From: RGIG1959 sp045540655
GTDB lineage: Bacteria > Bacillota > Clostridia > Oscillospirales > Acutalibacteraceae
Reading direction: 5' to 3'
Assembly: GCA_045540655.1 (NCBI GenBank)
Contig: JAZQHP010000059.1
Span: 1-36,929, forward strand
DNA length: 36,929 nt
Shown: positions 8,287 to 15,056 of the stretch, piece by piece
Layout of the letters: every line of letters begins with the position of its first letter
Numbering within the stretch: position 1 is the stretch's first letter
Position numbers and translations under genes: made by a program
Notes under the pieces: generated by a model
What the model saw: only the letters and a program-made list of their open reading frames with translations
The model's database searches: none
What the model was told of the DNA's origin: nothing

Positions 8287-8418
8287 TTGTCTGATTGAGA
8301 CTTGAAAAGGAGGGAGCACAACAAAGTTACCTTACTTTCCTATTGCTTGATTATCGAAATCCACCTTGCTATTCATTCCGTTTACACTGTATAACATCTC
8401 AGCAAATTACCTTTATGA

Positions 8419-8447
8419 TTGATTTTTATAACGTTTCTATGTATAAT
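8419..8447 (+). promoter_or_regulatory. Promoter of the acyltransferase-3 gene
   Basis: TTGATT (8419-8424), 17-base spacer, TATAAT (8442-8447), 41 bases before the ATG at 8489. Seventeen bases around the -35 (8415-8431) are identical to those at 10101-10117 ahead of the aminosugar operon. Confidence 0.75.
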
Positions 8448-8488
8448 AGATACCATTAAACGCTCTGTTAAAAAAGGAGATCTTTGTT

Positions 8489-9529
8489 ATGAAACTATTC
8501 ACCAAAAGCTCTCGCGAGTCGTCTATGGAGATGCTCAGAATTATAGCCATCGGTATGGTTGTCGCACTCCATTATATTGCAAGATTAGCCGAACATGTGG
8601 ATGCACCTTTCAACTATTATTCTATGGAATTTCTTCGTCAATTTTGCATAATCGGCGTCAACTGTTTTGTCTTATTGTCCGGTTATTTTGGAATATACTC
8701 CAAAGGCCTCAAACTTCGACGCATTGTCAATCTTTTATTGACTATCGCCTTTTTAGGTGCAACAACCTATATTGCCGCCGCCCTCTTTGGTATTGTTGAA
8801 TTTTCTATAAAAGATTTGATTGTGTCATGCGCTCCATATGTAAAAGGTTCGCTTTGGTTCATTCGCGTGTACATCGTTTTGGAGTTTCTGGTGCCTTTCT
8901 TGAATATTGGCTTACACCAATTATCATCAAAGCAATATGCGTTTTTGGTCATTGTGTTACTCATATTCTTTTCGATATGGCCCTCTTTTTTGCCAAACCC
9001 CCTCATTGCCGACGGTGGATTCGGCATCGTTCATTTTATCGTATTGTACATAATCGGCGGATACTTGCAACTCCACTTTCGTTTCACTCTTAAATGGTGG
9101 TATTATTTGCTCATCTTTATTACCTGTACTTTCCTAGGCTTTTCTTGTATTATCATCGGATGGCCTCTTACCAACCATTGTTATGACTTCTTCTTCAATA
9201 TACTGTCTGCATGCTCGTTGCTAATGATGTTTTCCTCTTGGCATTTCAAAAGTGGCTTCATCAATTTTGTTGCCTCTACGGCGTTCGGAGTATATATCAT
9301 TCACGACGGCGGTGCATTTGCCAATATTCTCTATAATAACATCCTGAGGCTGGAATCGGTAGCAGCTTCACCATATTGTTTTCTGTTTACAATTGTATCC
9401 ATCTGTGCACAAACCATTGTATGTATGATTATAATATCTCTTCAAATTTTACTTTTCCGAGTGACAATAGATCGAATCGTAGATAAGATTCCTTGGTTAA
9501 ATAAAACTATTTTTGATTTCAATCAATAA
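8489..9529 (+). CDS. Acyltransferase family 3 membrane protein
   Basis: A 346-residue integral membrane protein with about ten hydrophobic segments. The N-terminal ESSMEMLRIIAIGMVVALHYIAR carries the conserved Arg and the His of the family's first helix, and FCIIGVNCFVLLSGYFGIY matches the second. These are features of the OafA/WecH-type acyltransferases that acylate surface glycans. The start has AAGGAG 9 bases upstream. It is a single-gene unit with its own promoter. It lies between the intact tRNA-Pro and a 3' tRNA-Pro remnant, and its base composition is more A+T-rich than the operon on its left, which hints at acquisition. Likely role: O- or N-acylation of the polymer made by the neighbouring loci; the acyl group is unknown. 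Confidence 0.88.
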   Translation: MKLFTKSSRESSMEMLRIIAIGMVVALHYIARLAEHVDAPFNYYSMEFLRQFCIIGVNCFVLLSGYFGIYSKGLKLRRIVNLLLTIAFLGATTYIAAALFGIVEFSIKDLIVSCAPYVKGSLWFIRVYIVLEFLVPFLNIGLHQLSSKQYAFLVIVLLIFFSIWPSFLPNPLIADGGFGIVHFIVLYIIGGYLQLHFRFTLKWWYYLLIFITCTFLGFSCIIIGWPLTNHCYDFFFNILSACSLLMMFSSWHFKSGFINFVASTAFGVYIIHDGGAFANILYNNILRLESVAASPYCFLFTIVSICAQTIVCMIIISLQILLFRVTIDRIVDKIPWLNKTIFDFNQ

Positions 9530-9674
9530 ATAAAACGATTTATCATGCGGAACAATTGTTCGCTCTCAGTCACAAGACATTCTCCAAAAGCATGAAAACA
9601 GTGAAATATAATAATCCACATCAATTCACATCGATTTTGATCGATTTACACTTGTTTGCATCAATCGACACCCC

Positions 9675-9702
9675 TTGACATTCCCCTATTCTGCGGTATA
9701 CT
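9675..9702 (+). promoter_or_regulatory. Promoter upstream of the tRNA-Pro remnant
   Basis: TTGACA (9675-9680), 16-base spacer, TATACT (9697-9702). With the terminator at 9866-9904 it defines a possible transcript of about 190 bases that contains the tRNA-derived segment. Confidence 0.7.
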
Positions 9703-9818
9703 GAATATACCAAAGTCAAGAACATTTCTGCGAGCGGGAGTCGCCCGCTTTGCAGTTCAGGAAGCTTTTGGAACGAGTTAGGCGCGCTCAGCTTTAGGCT
9801 GCCGCATTTGCGGCTGTC

Positions 9819-9864
9819 ACTGGGGGTCAAGAGGCCGTGAGTTCAAGTCTCGTGGTGAGGACCA
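9819..9864 (+). pseudogene. 3' half of tRNA-Pro (remnant or tRNA-like RNA segment)
   Basis: Bases 9819-9852 are identical over 34 bases to 8204-8237 of the intact tRNA-Pro, covering anticodon loop, variable loop and T-arm. The acceptor strand that follows has diverged (GGTGAGG instead of CACTCGG), but ACCA and the bases up to AAAAG are again shared. The 5' half is missing and no partner strand for GGTGAGG is seen upstream, so it cannot fold as a normal tRNA. It may be a duplication relic, an attachment-site scar, or part of a small structured RNA. Confidence 0.75.
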
Positions 9865-9865
9865 G

Positions 9866-9904
9866 AAAAGCCTTGAAACCAATATGGTGTCAAGGCTTTT
9901 TCAT
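9866..9904 (+). terminator. Intrinsic terminator after the tRNA-Pro remnant
   Basis: An 11-bp perfect stem (9866-9876 with 9890-9900, AAAAGCCTTGA) extended by weaker pairs, followed by a T run. Confidence 0.88.
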
Positions 9905-10104
9905 TTTCTGCACCTTTGCCCCGCTCGACCGAGTGCTCTTGATTTTTGTGTAAAAGTCAATTCAAACAACGTTCAAGCCGCAAAACAATGCGAATGATTC
10001 TGTCTAACCTAACAACCCATAATAAAAGTTTCTGCAAATAATACATTTGCCCTGCAAACTGTCGGTTATTTGTGTCAGAAATGCGTCAAAAAATAGAGAA
10101 ATGA

Positions 10105-10133
10105 TTGATTTTTATAAAATAATGATGTATACT
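10105..10133 (+). promoter_or_regulatory. Promoter of the aminosugar operon
   Basis: TTGATT (10105-10110), 17-base spacer, TATACT (10128-10133). It is about 195 bases before the NeuD-like gene and shares 17 identical bases with the promoter at 8415-8431. Confidence 0.65.
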
Positions 10134-10328
10134 TTTCAATAAGGATATATATTAAAAATGGCGTTTTGCCCTAGTGATCGCCAACACAATCTATCCGGGT
10201 GACTTACATCAGCCTTTATCGACACTGCTAATAACCGTAAGCAAGGAATCTTTTATCTAAGAACAATTAAGAATTAAGCACAAAACTATCTATACTTAGC
10301 AATACAAAAGAATCGGGTTTGGTGACGC

Positions 10329-10988
10329 ATGACAAAAGATATCGTGATTTTTGGAAACACAGAGTATTCCTATATGCTGGCAAAGTATGTTAAAAAGTAT
10401 CAAGGTCGTACTGTAATCGCTTTTACTGTAGATAAGGAGTATATTAACGAACCGTATCTTCATGACATACCGGTAGTTCCTTTTGAAATAATCGAAAATC
10501 TGTTTTCGCCGCAGGCTGTGGATATTCTGATTGGAATAGGTTATAAAAAAATGAACACGATCCGTGAAAACGTTTATCATAGGATTAAAAATAAAAGCTA
10601 TACCATTGCATCTTTTTATCATCCAGACGCTGTAATTGAAACTACAGATATCGGAGAAGGAAACATTGTTCTTAGTGGGGCTTATGTCGGAATTGATTCA
10701 ACAATCGGAAACGCAAATATAATTTGGAATAATTGCAACATTTCACATAATGCACACATAGGGGATTTTAATTATTTTGCTCCCTCCGCCTCTTTTGGCG
10801 GGTTCGTCGATGTGGAACATCATTGTTTCTTTGGCCTGAATTGTACAGTTAGAAATAATATCACAATTGCGGCCAGTACATTAATCGGAGCCGGTGCATA
10901 CGCAGATAAAAGCACACAGATCGGTGACGTGTTAGTGCCAGCACGATCAACAAAGCTTGATCGCAAAAGTTTTGAAATGAATATATAA
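10329..10988 (+). CDS. NeuD/PglD-like sugar acyltransferase (left-handed beta-helix)
   Basis: A 219-residue protein with an N-terminal Rossmann-like part (KDIVIFGNTEYSYMLAKYVKK) and, from about residue 95, hexapeptide repeats (IGEGNIVLSGAYVGIDSTIGNANIIWNNCNISHNAHIGDFNYFAPSA, shown here by its start and end IGEGNI...FAPSA). This two-part layout is that of the NeuD/PglD family, which N- or O-acetylates sugars, including nucleotide-linked 4-aminosugars. WecE, five genes downstream, makes such a 4-amino product, so N-acylation of that sugar is a sensible guess. The ribosome site is weak (GGTTTGGTG). First gene of the A+T-rich operon, 28 bases before the next start. Confidence 0.82.
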   Translation: MTKDIVIFGNTEYSYMLAKYVKKYQGRTVIAFTVDKEYINEPYLHDIPVVPFEIIENLFSPQAVDILIGIGYKKMNTIRENVYHRIKNKSYTIASFYHPDAVIETTDIGEGNIVLSGAYVGIDSTIGNANIIWNNCNISHNAHIGDFNYFAPSASFGGFVDVEHHCFFGLNCTVRNNITIAASTLIGAGAYADKSTQIGDVLVPARSTKLDRKSFEMNI

Positions 10989-11016
10989 AGTAATATGCTT
11001 GAGGAGAGATGTGAAT

Positions 11017-11967
11017 ATGTTGATTTCATTCGTTATTCCGTGTTACCGCTCCGGTAACAATATTATCCAAGTTATAGAGGAAATTAAAACTACCATGCAG
11101 ATAAAACCGGAATATGAGTATGAGATTATTCTTGTGAACGATTGCTCTCCGGATGATACATTCAAAACTCTTAAGCGACTCGCAGAAGATAATAAACAGG
11201 TCGTCGCAGTAGATTTAGCCAAAAACAAAGGGCAAGCATCTGCTACCATGTGCGGCCTTCGCTTGGCGAAGGGTGATTACATCGTGTGCGGCGATGACGA
11301 CGGACAAACCCCGTTCAATACGTTGTTCGATTTGAAACGCAAGTTGGACGACGAAGATTTTGACGTGATTTGCGGAAAATACACTCGCCGAGACAGAACA
11401 TCGCTGTTTAGACAACTCGGAACGAAAATGAACGAATTTATGGCACATCATATGCTTGAATATCCCAAAGATTTGTATTTATCAGTATATTTTATTGCAA
11501 AAAAATTCGTTATAGACGAAATTGTCAAATACCCTAACCCTTATCCCTATATAACCGGATTATTAGTTCAAGTGACGTCCAAAATCGGCAATGTAGATGT
11601 CCCCCAAAGAAAGCGCTTGGAGGGCAATTCGGGGTATACATTTAAAAAACTGCTATCTCTTTGGGTCAACGGTTTTACAGCTTTTTCGGTAAAACCGTTG
11701 AGATTTGCAACCGTATTCGGGTGCATTTTTTCGGCGGTTGGATTTATCGCTACGTTGGTGTTAATCATAACGAAATTAGTTAACCCGACAATTGCCATTG
11801 GATGGACTTCCATCATGGCGCTAACGCTAATTGCAAGCGGAATCATTCTTTTGGTTGTCGGAATGGTCGGGGAATATGTCGGACGAACGTATATCAGCAT
11901 CAATAAAACGCCCCAATACGTTGTGCGAAATATAATCAGTTCAAAGGAAGACACCAAAGATGAGTAA
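11017..11967 (+). CDS. Polyprenyl-phosphate glycosyltransferase, ArnC/GtrB-like GT2
   Basis: A 316-residue protein with a GT2 catalytic domain (LISFVIPCYRSGNNI, VNDCSPDDTF, CGDDDGQTPFNT) followed by two C-terminal membrane helices (about 225-255 and 262-292), ending MVGEYVGRTYISINKTPQYVV. This layout and ending are typical of ArnC, GtrB and DPM1-like enzymes, which load a sugar from a nucleotide donor onto undecaprenyl phosphate. The start chosen is ATG 11017, 10 bases after GAGGAG; the longer TTG start at 10999 lies before the ribosome site and is rejected. It overlaps the next gene by 8 bases. The two SMR-type genes directly after it are expected to flip its product. Confidence 0.9.
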   Translation: MLISFVIPCYRSGNNIIQVIEEIKTTMQIKPEYEYEIILVNDCSPDDTFKTLKRLAEDNKQVVAVDLAKNKGQASATMCGLRLAKGDYIVCGDDDGQTPFNTLFDLKRKLDDEDFDVICGKYTRRDRTSLFRQLGTKMNEFMAHHMLEYPKDLYLSVYFIAKKFVIDEIVKYPNPYPYITGLLVQVTSKIGNVDVPQRKRLEGNSGYTFKKLLSLWVNGFTAFSVKPLRFATVFGCIFSAVGFIATLVLIITKLVNPTIAIGWTSIMALTLIASGIILLVVGMVGEYVGRTYISINKTPQYVVRNIISSKEDTKDE

Positions 11968-12319
11968 GCTAAAACAGACATTGAATACAAAACACCTATT
12001 AATTCTGCATGTTATATTAGCTGTCTATTCTTTAGGTGGAGTTTATTCAAAATTAGCTTCCCAATCCTCCTTTTTATCGTTACCTTTCATTTTATGGTAC
12101 GGCATAGCGCTTTTGAATTTATTTGTGTATGCGATCGCATGGCAACAAATCATAAAAAAGCTCCCTTTGACAACGGCATATGCAAACAAAGCCATCACTG
12201 TGATTTGGGGCATTGTATGGGGCGTTGTGTTTTTTGAGGAAACTATAAAGTGGAATATGATTGTTGGTGCAATCATTGTCATTATAGGTGTGATCGTGGT
12301 GGTGACTTCGGATGATTGA
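11960..12319 (+). CDS. SMR-type membrane subunit, ArnE-like (flippase half 1)
   Basis: A 119-residue protein with four hydrophobic segments, the size and shape of small multidrug resistance/EamA half transporters. The motif PLTTAYANKAITVIWGIVWGVVFFEETIKWNMIVGAIIVIIGV matches the third and fourth helices of that superfamily (given here by PLTTAYANKAI and GAIIVIIGVIVV). SMR pairs such as ArnE/ArnF flip undecaprenyl-phosphate-aminosugars. It overlaps the GT2 gene by 8 bases upstream and the second SMR gene by 8 bases downstream, so the three are translationally linked. A drug efflux function is less likely in this setting. Confidence 0.8.
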   Translation: MSKLKQTLNTKHLLILHVILAVYSLGGVYSKLASQSSFLSLPFILWYGIALLNLFVYAIAWQQIIKKLPLTTAYANKAITVIWGIVWGVVFFEETIKWNMIVGAIIVIIGVIVVVTSDD

Positions 12320-12656
12320 GAAAATTGTGTTTGCATCGATATTTGTTCTCGGTACATTTATTTCGGCCTTGTCGCAAATCTTGTTAAAGAAAAGCGCAAA
12401 TATATCGTACTCTAATAAAATACGAGAATATTTAAATATACGCGTAATTACGGCATATTTGATTTTTTTTGCGGCAACGTTTTGTACGATTATAGCATAT
12501 TCAAAAATCCCTTTGTCTTTGGGTCCTATATTAGAATCGTCAGGTTATATTTTCATTGCCATATTTAGCTATTTATTTTTAAAAGAAAAGATATCGTTTA
12601 GAAAAAAACTAGGATTATCGCTGATTATTGTTGGAATTGTTGTTTTTGCTCTTTGA
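12312..12656 (+). CDS. SMR-type membrane subunit, ArnF-like (flippase half 2)
   Basis: A 114-residue, four-helix protein: FISALSQILLKKSA in the first helix with the conserved Gln-x-x-x-Lys, AYSKIPLSLGPILESSGYIF, then FLKEKISFRKKLGLSLIIVGIV. It is clearly the partner of the preceding gene, overlapping it by 8 bases, and together they would form a heterodimeric flippase of the ArnE/ArnF kind. The gene is strongly A+T-rich. The 106 bases after it carry the ribosome site of wecE but no further gene. Confidence 0.8.
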   Translation: MIEKIVFASIFVLGTFISALSQILLKKSANISYSNKIREYLNIRVITAYLIFFAATFCTIIAYSKIPLSLGPILESSGYIFIAIFSYLFLKEKISFRKKLGLSLIIVGIVVFAL

Positions 12657-12762
12657 TACCGCCAAGTTTTTAATAATCACTTTGGGTTTATTCAATGGCT
12701 TGTGTTTATATCCGTCGATATGGATTGTTGATATTGAAGTCATCTTGAGAGGAGAAATTCCA

Positions 12763-13893
12763 TTGATTAATTTTAACATCGCGCCGTATATCGGAACCGA
12801 ACTAGACTATATCAAAAAAGCTGTCGATAACCATAAAATATGCGGTGACGGCGAGTTCACCAAAAAATGCCATGCGTGGTTTGAGGAACAGACGGGATCG
12901 CAAAAAGCACTGCTTACCACGTCGTGTACACACGCTTTGGAAATGGCGGCAATCCTGTGTGATATTCAGCCCGGTGATGAGGTGATTATGCCGGCATATA
13001 CCTTTGTGTCTACGGCCGATGCGTTTGTCGGCCGCGGTGCCAAGGTGGTATTTGTGGATATTCGCCCCGGTACAATGAATATTGATGAAACCTTAATCGA
13101 AGACGCCATTACAGATAAAACCAAGGCCATCGTACCGGTGCACTATGCCGGTGTCGGTTGTGAAATGGATGTGATTATGGACATCGCCAAACGGCATAAT
13201 CTGAAGGTTGTGGAAGATGCCGCTCAAGGTGTTATGGCGTTTTATAAGGGAAAACCGCTTGGTACATTCGGCGAATACGGATGCTTCAGCTTCCATGAAA
13301 CTAAGAACTACAGCATGGGCGAAGGCGGCGCGCTCTTGATTCGCGATCCGCAAAATGTTGAACGTGCTGAAATTGTCCGCGAAAAAGGAACTAATCGCAG
13401 TAAGTTTTTCCGTGGACAAGTGGATAAATACACGTGGGTGGATTTTGGATCTTCCTATCTTCCGAGCGATATCAACGCAGCCTATCTCTGGGCGCAACTG
13501 GAATGTGCGGACGAAATCAATAACAATCGCCTGCAAACTTGGGAGCGTTATCGTGCGGGATTGCAAGCCCTTGAGAACGAGGGGTTGATTGAACTACCTG
13601 TGATCCCGGAGCATTGCACGCACAATGCTCATATGTTCTACATAAAGGCGCGCGACTTGGATGAACGCACAAAGCTTATTGCTTTTTTGAAAAGCAACGA
13701 AATCGCTGCAGTATTCCACTATATTCCCTTACACACCGCTCCCGCCGGACAACAATTCGGTCGGTTCCACGGTGAAGATCGTTACACCACCAAAGAGAGC
13801 GAGCGCCTGTTGAGATTGCCGCTGTATTATGGACTTGAGCAGGACAGCGCGGATCGGGTCATTCAGGCGGTTTGTGATTTTTACAAAAGATAA
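12763..13893 (+). CDS. wecE: dTDP-4-amino-4,6-dideoxygalactose transaminase
   Basis: A 376-residue PLP enzyme, the same length as E. coli WecE (RffA) and very similar throughout: ICGDGEFTKKC, LLTTSCTHALEMAA, GDEVIMPAYTFVSTADAF, MNIDETLIEDAITDKT, the PLP lysine Lys181 in CFSFHETKNYSMGEGG, FFRGQVDKYTWVDFGSSYL, and HGEDRYTTKESERLLRLPL. WecE transfers an amino group from glutamate to dTDP-4-keto-6-deoxyglucose, giving dTDP-Fuc4N. The TTG start at 12763 gives exactly the family N-terminus and has AGGAG 8 bases upstream; the 45 extra in-frame codons before it are not homologous. No dTDP-glucose synthesis genes (RmlA/RmlB) are in the window, so the substrate must be made elsewhere. Confidence 0.94.
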   Translation: MINFNIAPYIGTELDYIKKAVDNHKICGDGEFTKKCHAWFEEQTGSQKALLTTSCTHALEMAAILCDIQPGDEVIMPAYTFVSTADAFVGRGAKVVFVDIRPGTMNIDETLIEDAITDKTKAIVPVHYAGVGCEMDVIMDIAKRHNLKVVEDAAQGVMAFYKGKPLGTFGEYGCFSFHETKNYSMGEGGALLIRDPQNVERAEIVREKGTNRSKFFRGQVDKYTWVDFGSSYLPSDINAAYLWAQLECADEINNNRLQTWERYRAGLQALENEGLIELPVIPEHCTHNAHMFYIKARDLDERTKLIAFLKSNEIAAVFHYIPLHTAPAGQQFGRFHGEDRYTTKESERLLRLPLYYGLEQDSADRVIQAVCDFYKR

Positions 13894-13911
13894 GTGTTAA
13901 TGAGGTGCTTT

Positions 13912-15018
13912 ATGAAAAAGCTGGTCATTATCGGCGCCAACGATTTTCAAAACCAATTAATCATAAAGGCCAAAGCCTTAGGTTATGAAACCCATGTTTT
14001 TGCTTGGCAATGCGGCGACGTCGGAGAATATACTGCAGATTATTTCTATCCGATCAGCATTGTGGAGAAAGATTTGATTTTGGAAAAATGTCGAGAAATT
14101 CGACCGAACGGTATTTGTTCCATCGCCTCGGATCTGGCAACCATCACCGTCAACTATGTTGCGGAACAACTGGGATTGCCTTGCAATGCAACAAAATATT
14201 CAGTCGTTCAAACCAATAAATTTGCCATGCGAGAGGCACTTCATGCTGCCGGTGTGTCCTGCCCGAAATTCTTACGTACAGGAGAAGCAGTTGATGTCAC
14301 TGCGCTGGCCGAGTTTTCTTTTCCGGTTATCGTTAAACCCACAGACCGCTCCGGTAGTCGCGCTATTATGAAACTGGATTCGATAGAAGGCGTTGAACAA
14401 GCCGTAAAAGCGGCTTGCGAAGTATCGTTTGAAAACAAGGCGATTATCGAAGAGTATTTGACCGGCAACGAATACAGCATGGAGACTATTTCCTATCAAG
14501 GTAAGCACCATTATTTGGCCACCACCAAGAAATTCACCACCGGTGCGCCCCATTTTATTGAAACCGGTCATTGCCAACCGTCAGACCTTTCTCCGGAGTT
14601 GATTGAAAAAGCAAAATCAGTTGTATTTGCGGCATTGGATGCCTTGCATGTCGAAAACAGCGCCGGCCATTCGGAATTCCGTGTAGATGAATCAGGCAAT
14701 GTGCGCATCATAGAAATCGGTGCGAGAATGGGCGGTGACTGCATCGGGTCGGATTTGGTGTATTTGTCAACCGGACAGGATTTCTTAAAGATGGTGATCG
14801 ATGTCGCCTGCGGAAACGGTTTGCAAATTCATGGCCAGCAAGCAGAGCGCAGGGCGGAAATTCGTTTTTTGTTTAGTCAAAAAGATATAGAACATTTTGA
14901 ACAACTGGATTGTGAAGCAAAAAAGAAACTTGTCCGTGTCAGTGAATTCGACCTGACAAACGACGGGCATGTGAGTGATAGCTCTACCAGAATCGGATAC
15001 TATATTATGGTGGAGTAA
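13912..15018 (+). CDS. ATP-grasp ligase
   Basis: A 368-residue ATP-grasp enzyme of the carbamoyl-phosphate-synthase/biotin-carboxylase-like type. The N-terminal preATP domain (KKLVIIGANDFQNQLIIKAK) is followed by the central ATP-binding region (NKFAMREALHAAGV, FPVIVKPTDRSGSRA, IIEEYLTGNEYSME) and the metal-binding block SEFRVDESGNVRIIEIGARMGGD. Such enzymes join a carboxylate to an amine. Between wecE and a membrane transferase, a reasonable guess is amide formation between a carboxylic or amino acid and the 4-amino group of the sugar; this is inference. ATG 13912 with GAGGTG upstream is chosen over GTG 13894. It follows wecE by 18 bases. Confidence 0.87.
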   Translation: MKKLVIIGANDFQNQLIIKAKALGYETHVFAWQCGDVGEYTADYFYPISIVEKDLILEKCREIRPNGICSIASDLATITVNYVAEQLGLPCNATKYSVVQTNKFAMREALHAAGVSCPKFLRTGEAVDVTALAEFSFPVIVKPTDRSGSRAIMKLDSIEGVEQAVKAACEVSFENKAIIEEYLTGNEYSMETISYQGKHHYLATTKKFTTGAPHFIETGHCQPSDLSPELIEKAKSVVFAALDALHVENSAGHSEFRVDESGNVRIIEIGARMGGDCIGSDLVYLSTGQDFLKMVIDVACGNGLQIHGQQAERRAEIRFLFSQKDIEHFEQLDCEAKKKLVRVSEFDLTNDGHVSDSSTRIGYYIMVE

Positions 15019-15056
15019 CCGTGCTTCCATTCATATAATAGAGGAGAGGAATTTCG

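Larger units (their letters stand above)
9530..10328. other. 800-base non-coding stretch with a tRNA remnant and two promoters
   Basis: No convincing protein gene. It contains a 12-bp perfect palindrome GAACAATTGTTC near 9551-9562, a cluster of CATCGAT/CATCAAT motifs at about 9618-9670, a promoter (9675-9702), two small hairpins (9733-9749 and 9801-9814), a tRNA-Pro 3' remnant and terminator, then an A+T-rich leader with a second promoter (10105-10133) and about 195 bases before the next gene. The long leader could hold regulation, but I see no known riboswitch in it. Confidence 0.6.

Noticed and set aside
8018..8305. Short frames over the tRNA-Pro gene
   Set aside because: The stretch is explained by the tRNA, its promoter and terminator.
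9819..9864. A second functional tRNA-Pro
   Set aside because: The 5' half, D-arm and anticodon stem partner are missing and the acceptor strand has no complement nearby.
9675..9904. tmRNA (ssrA) because of a tRNA-like 3' end
   Set aside because: It is far too short, has no 5' acceptor half and no tag-peptide frame ending in an Ala-Ala motif.
11960..12656. Multidrug efflux pair of the SMR family
   Set aside because: The 8-base overlaps with the polyprenyl-phosphate glycosyltransferase and the aminosugar genes favour an ArnE/ArnF-like flippase, although sequence alone does not exclude efflux.
12628..12762. N-terminal extension of WecE with a hydrophobic segment
   Set aside because: WecE of known length begins at TTG 12763 behind a well-spaced AGGAG; the earlier part overlaps the SMR gene in another frame.
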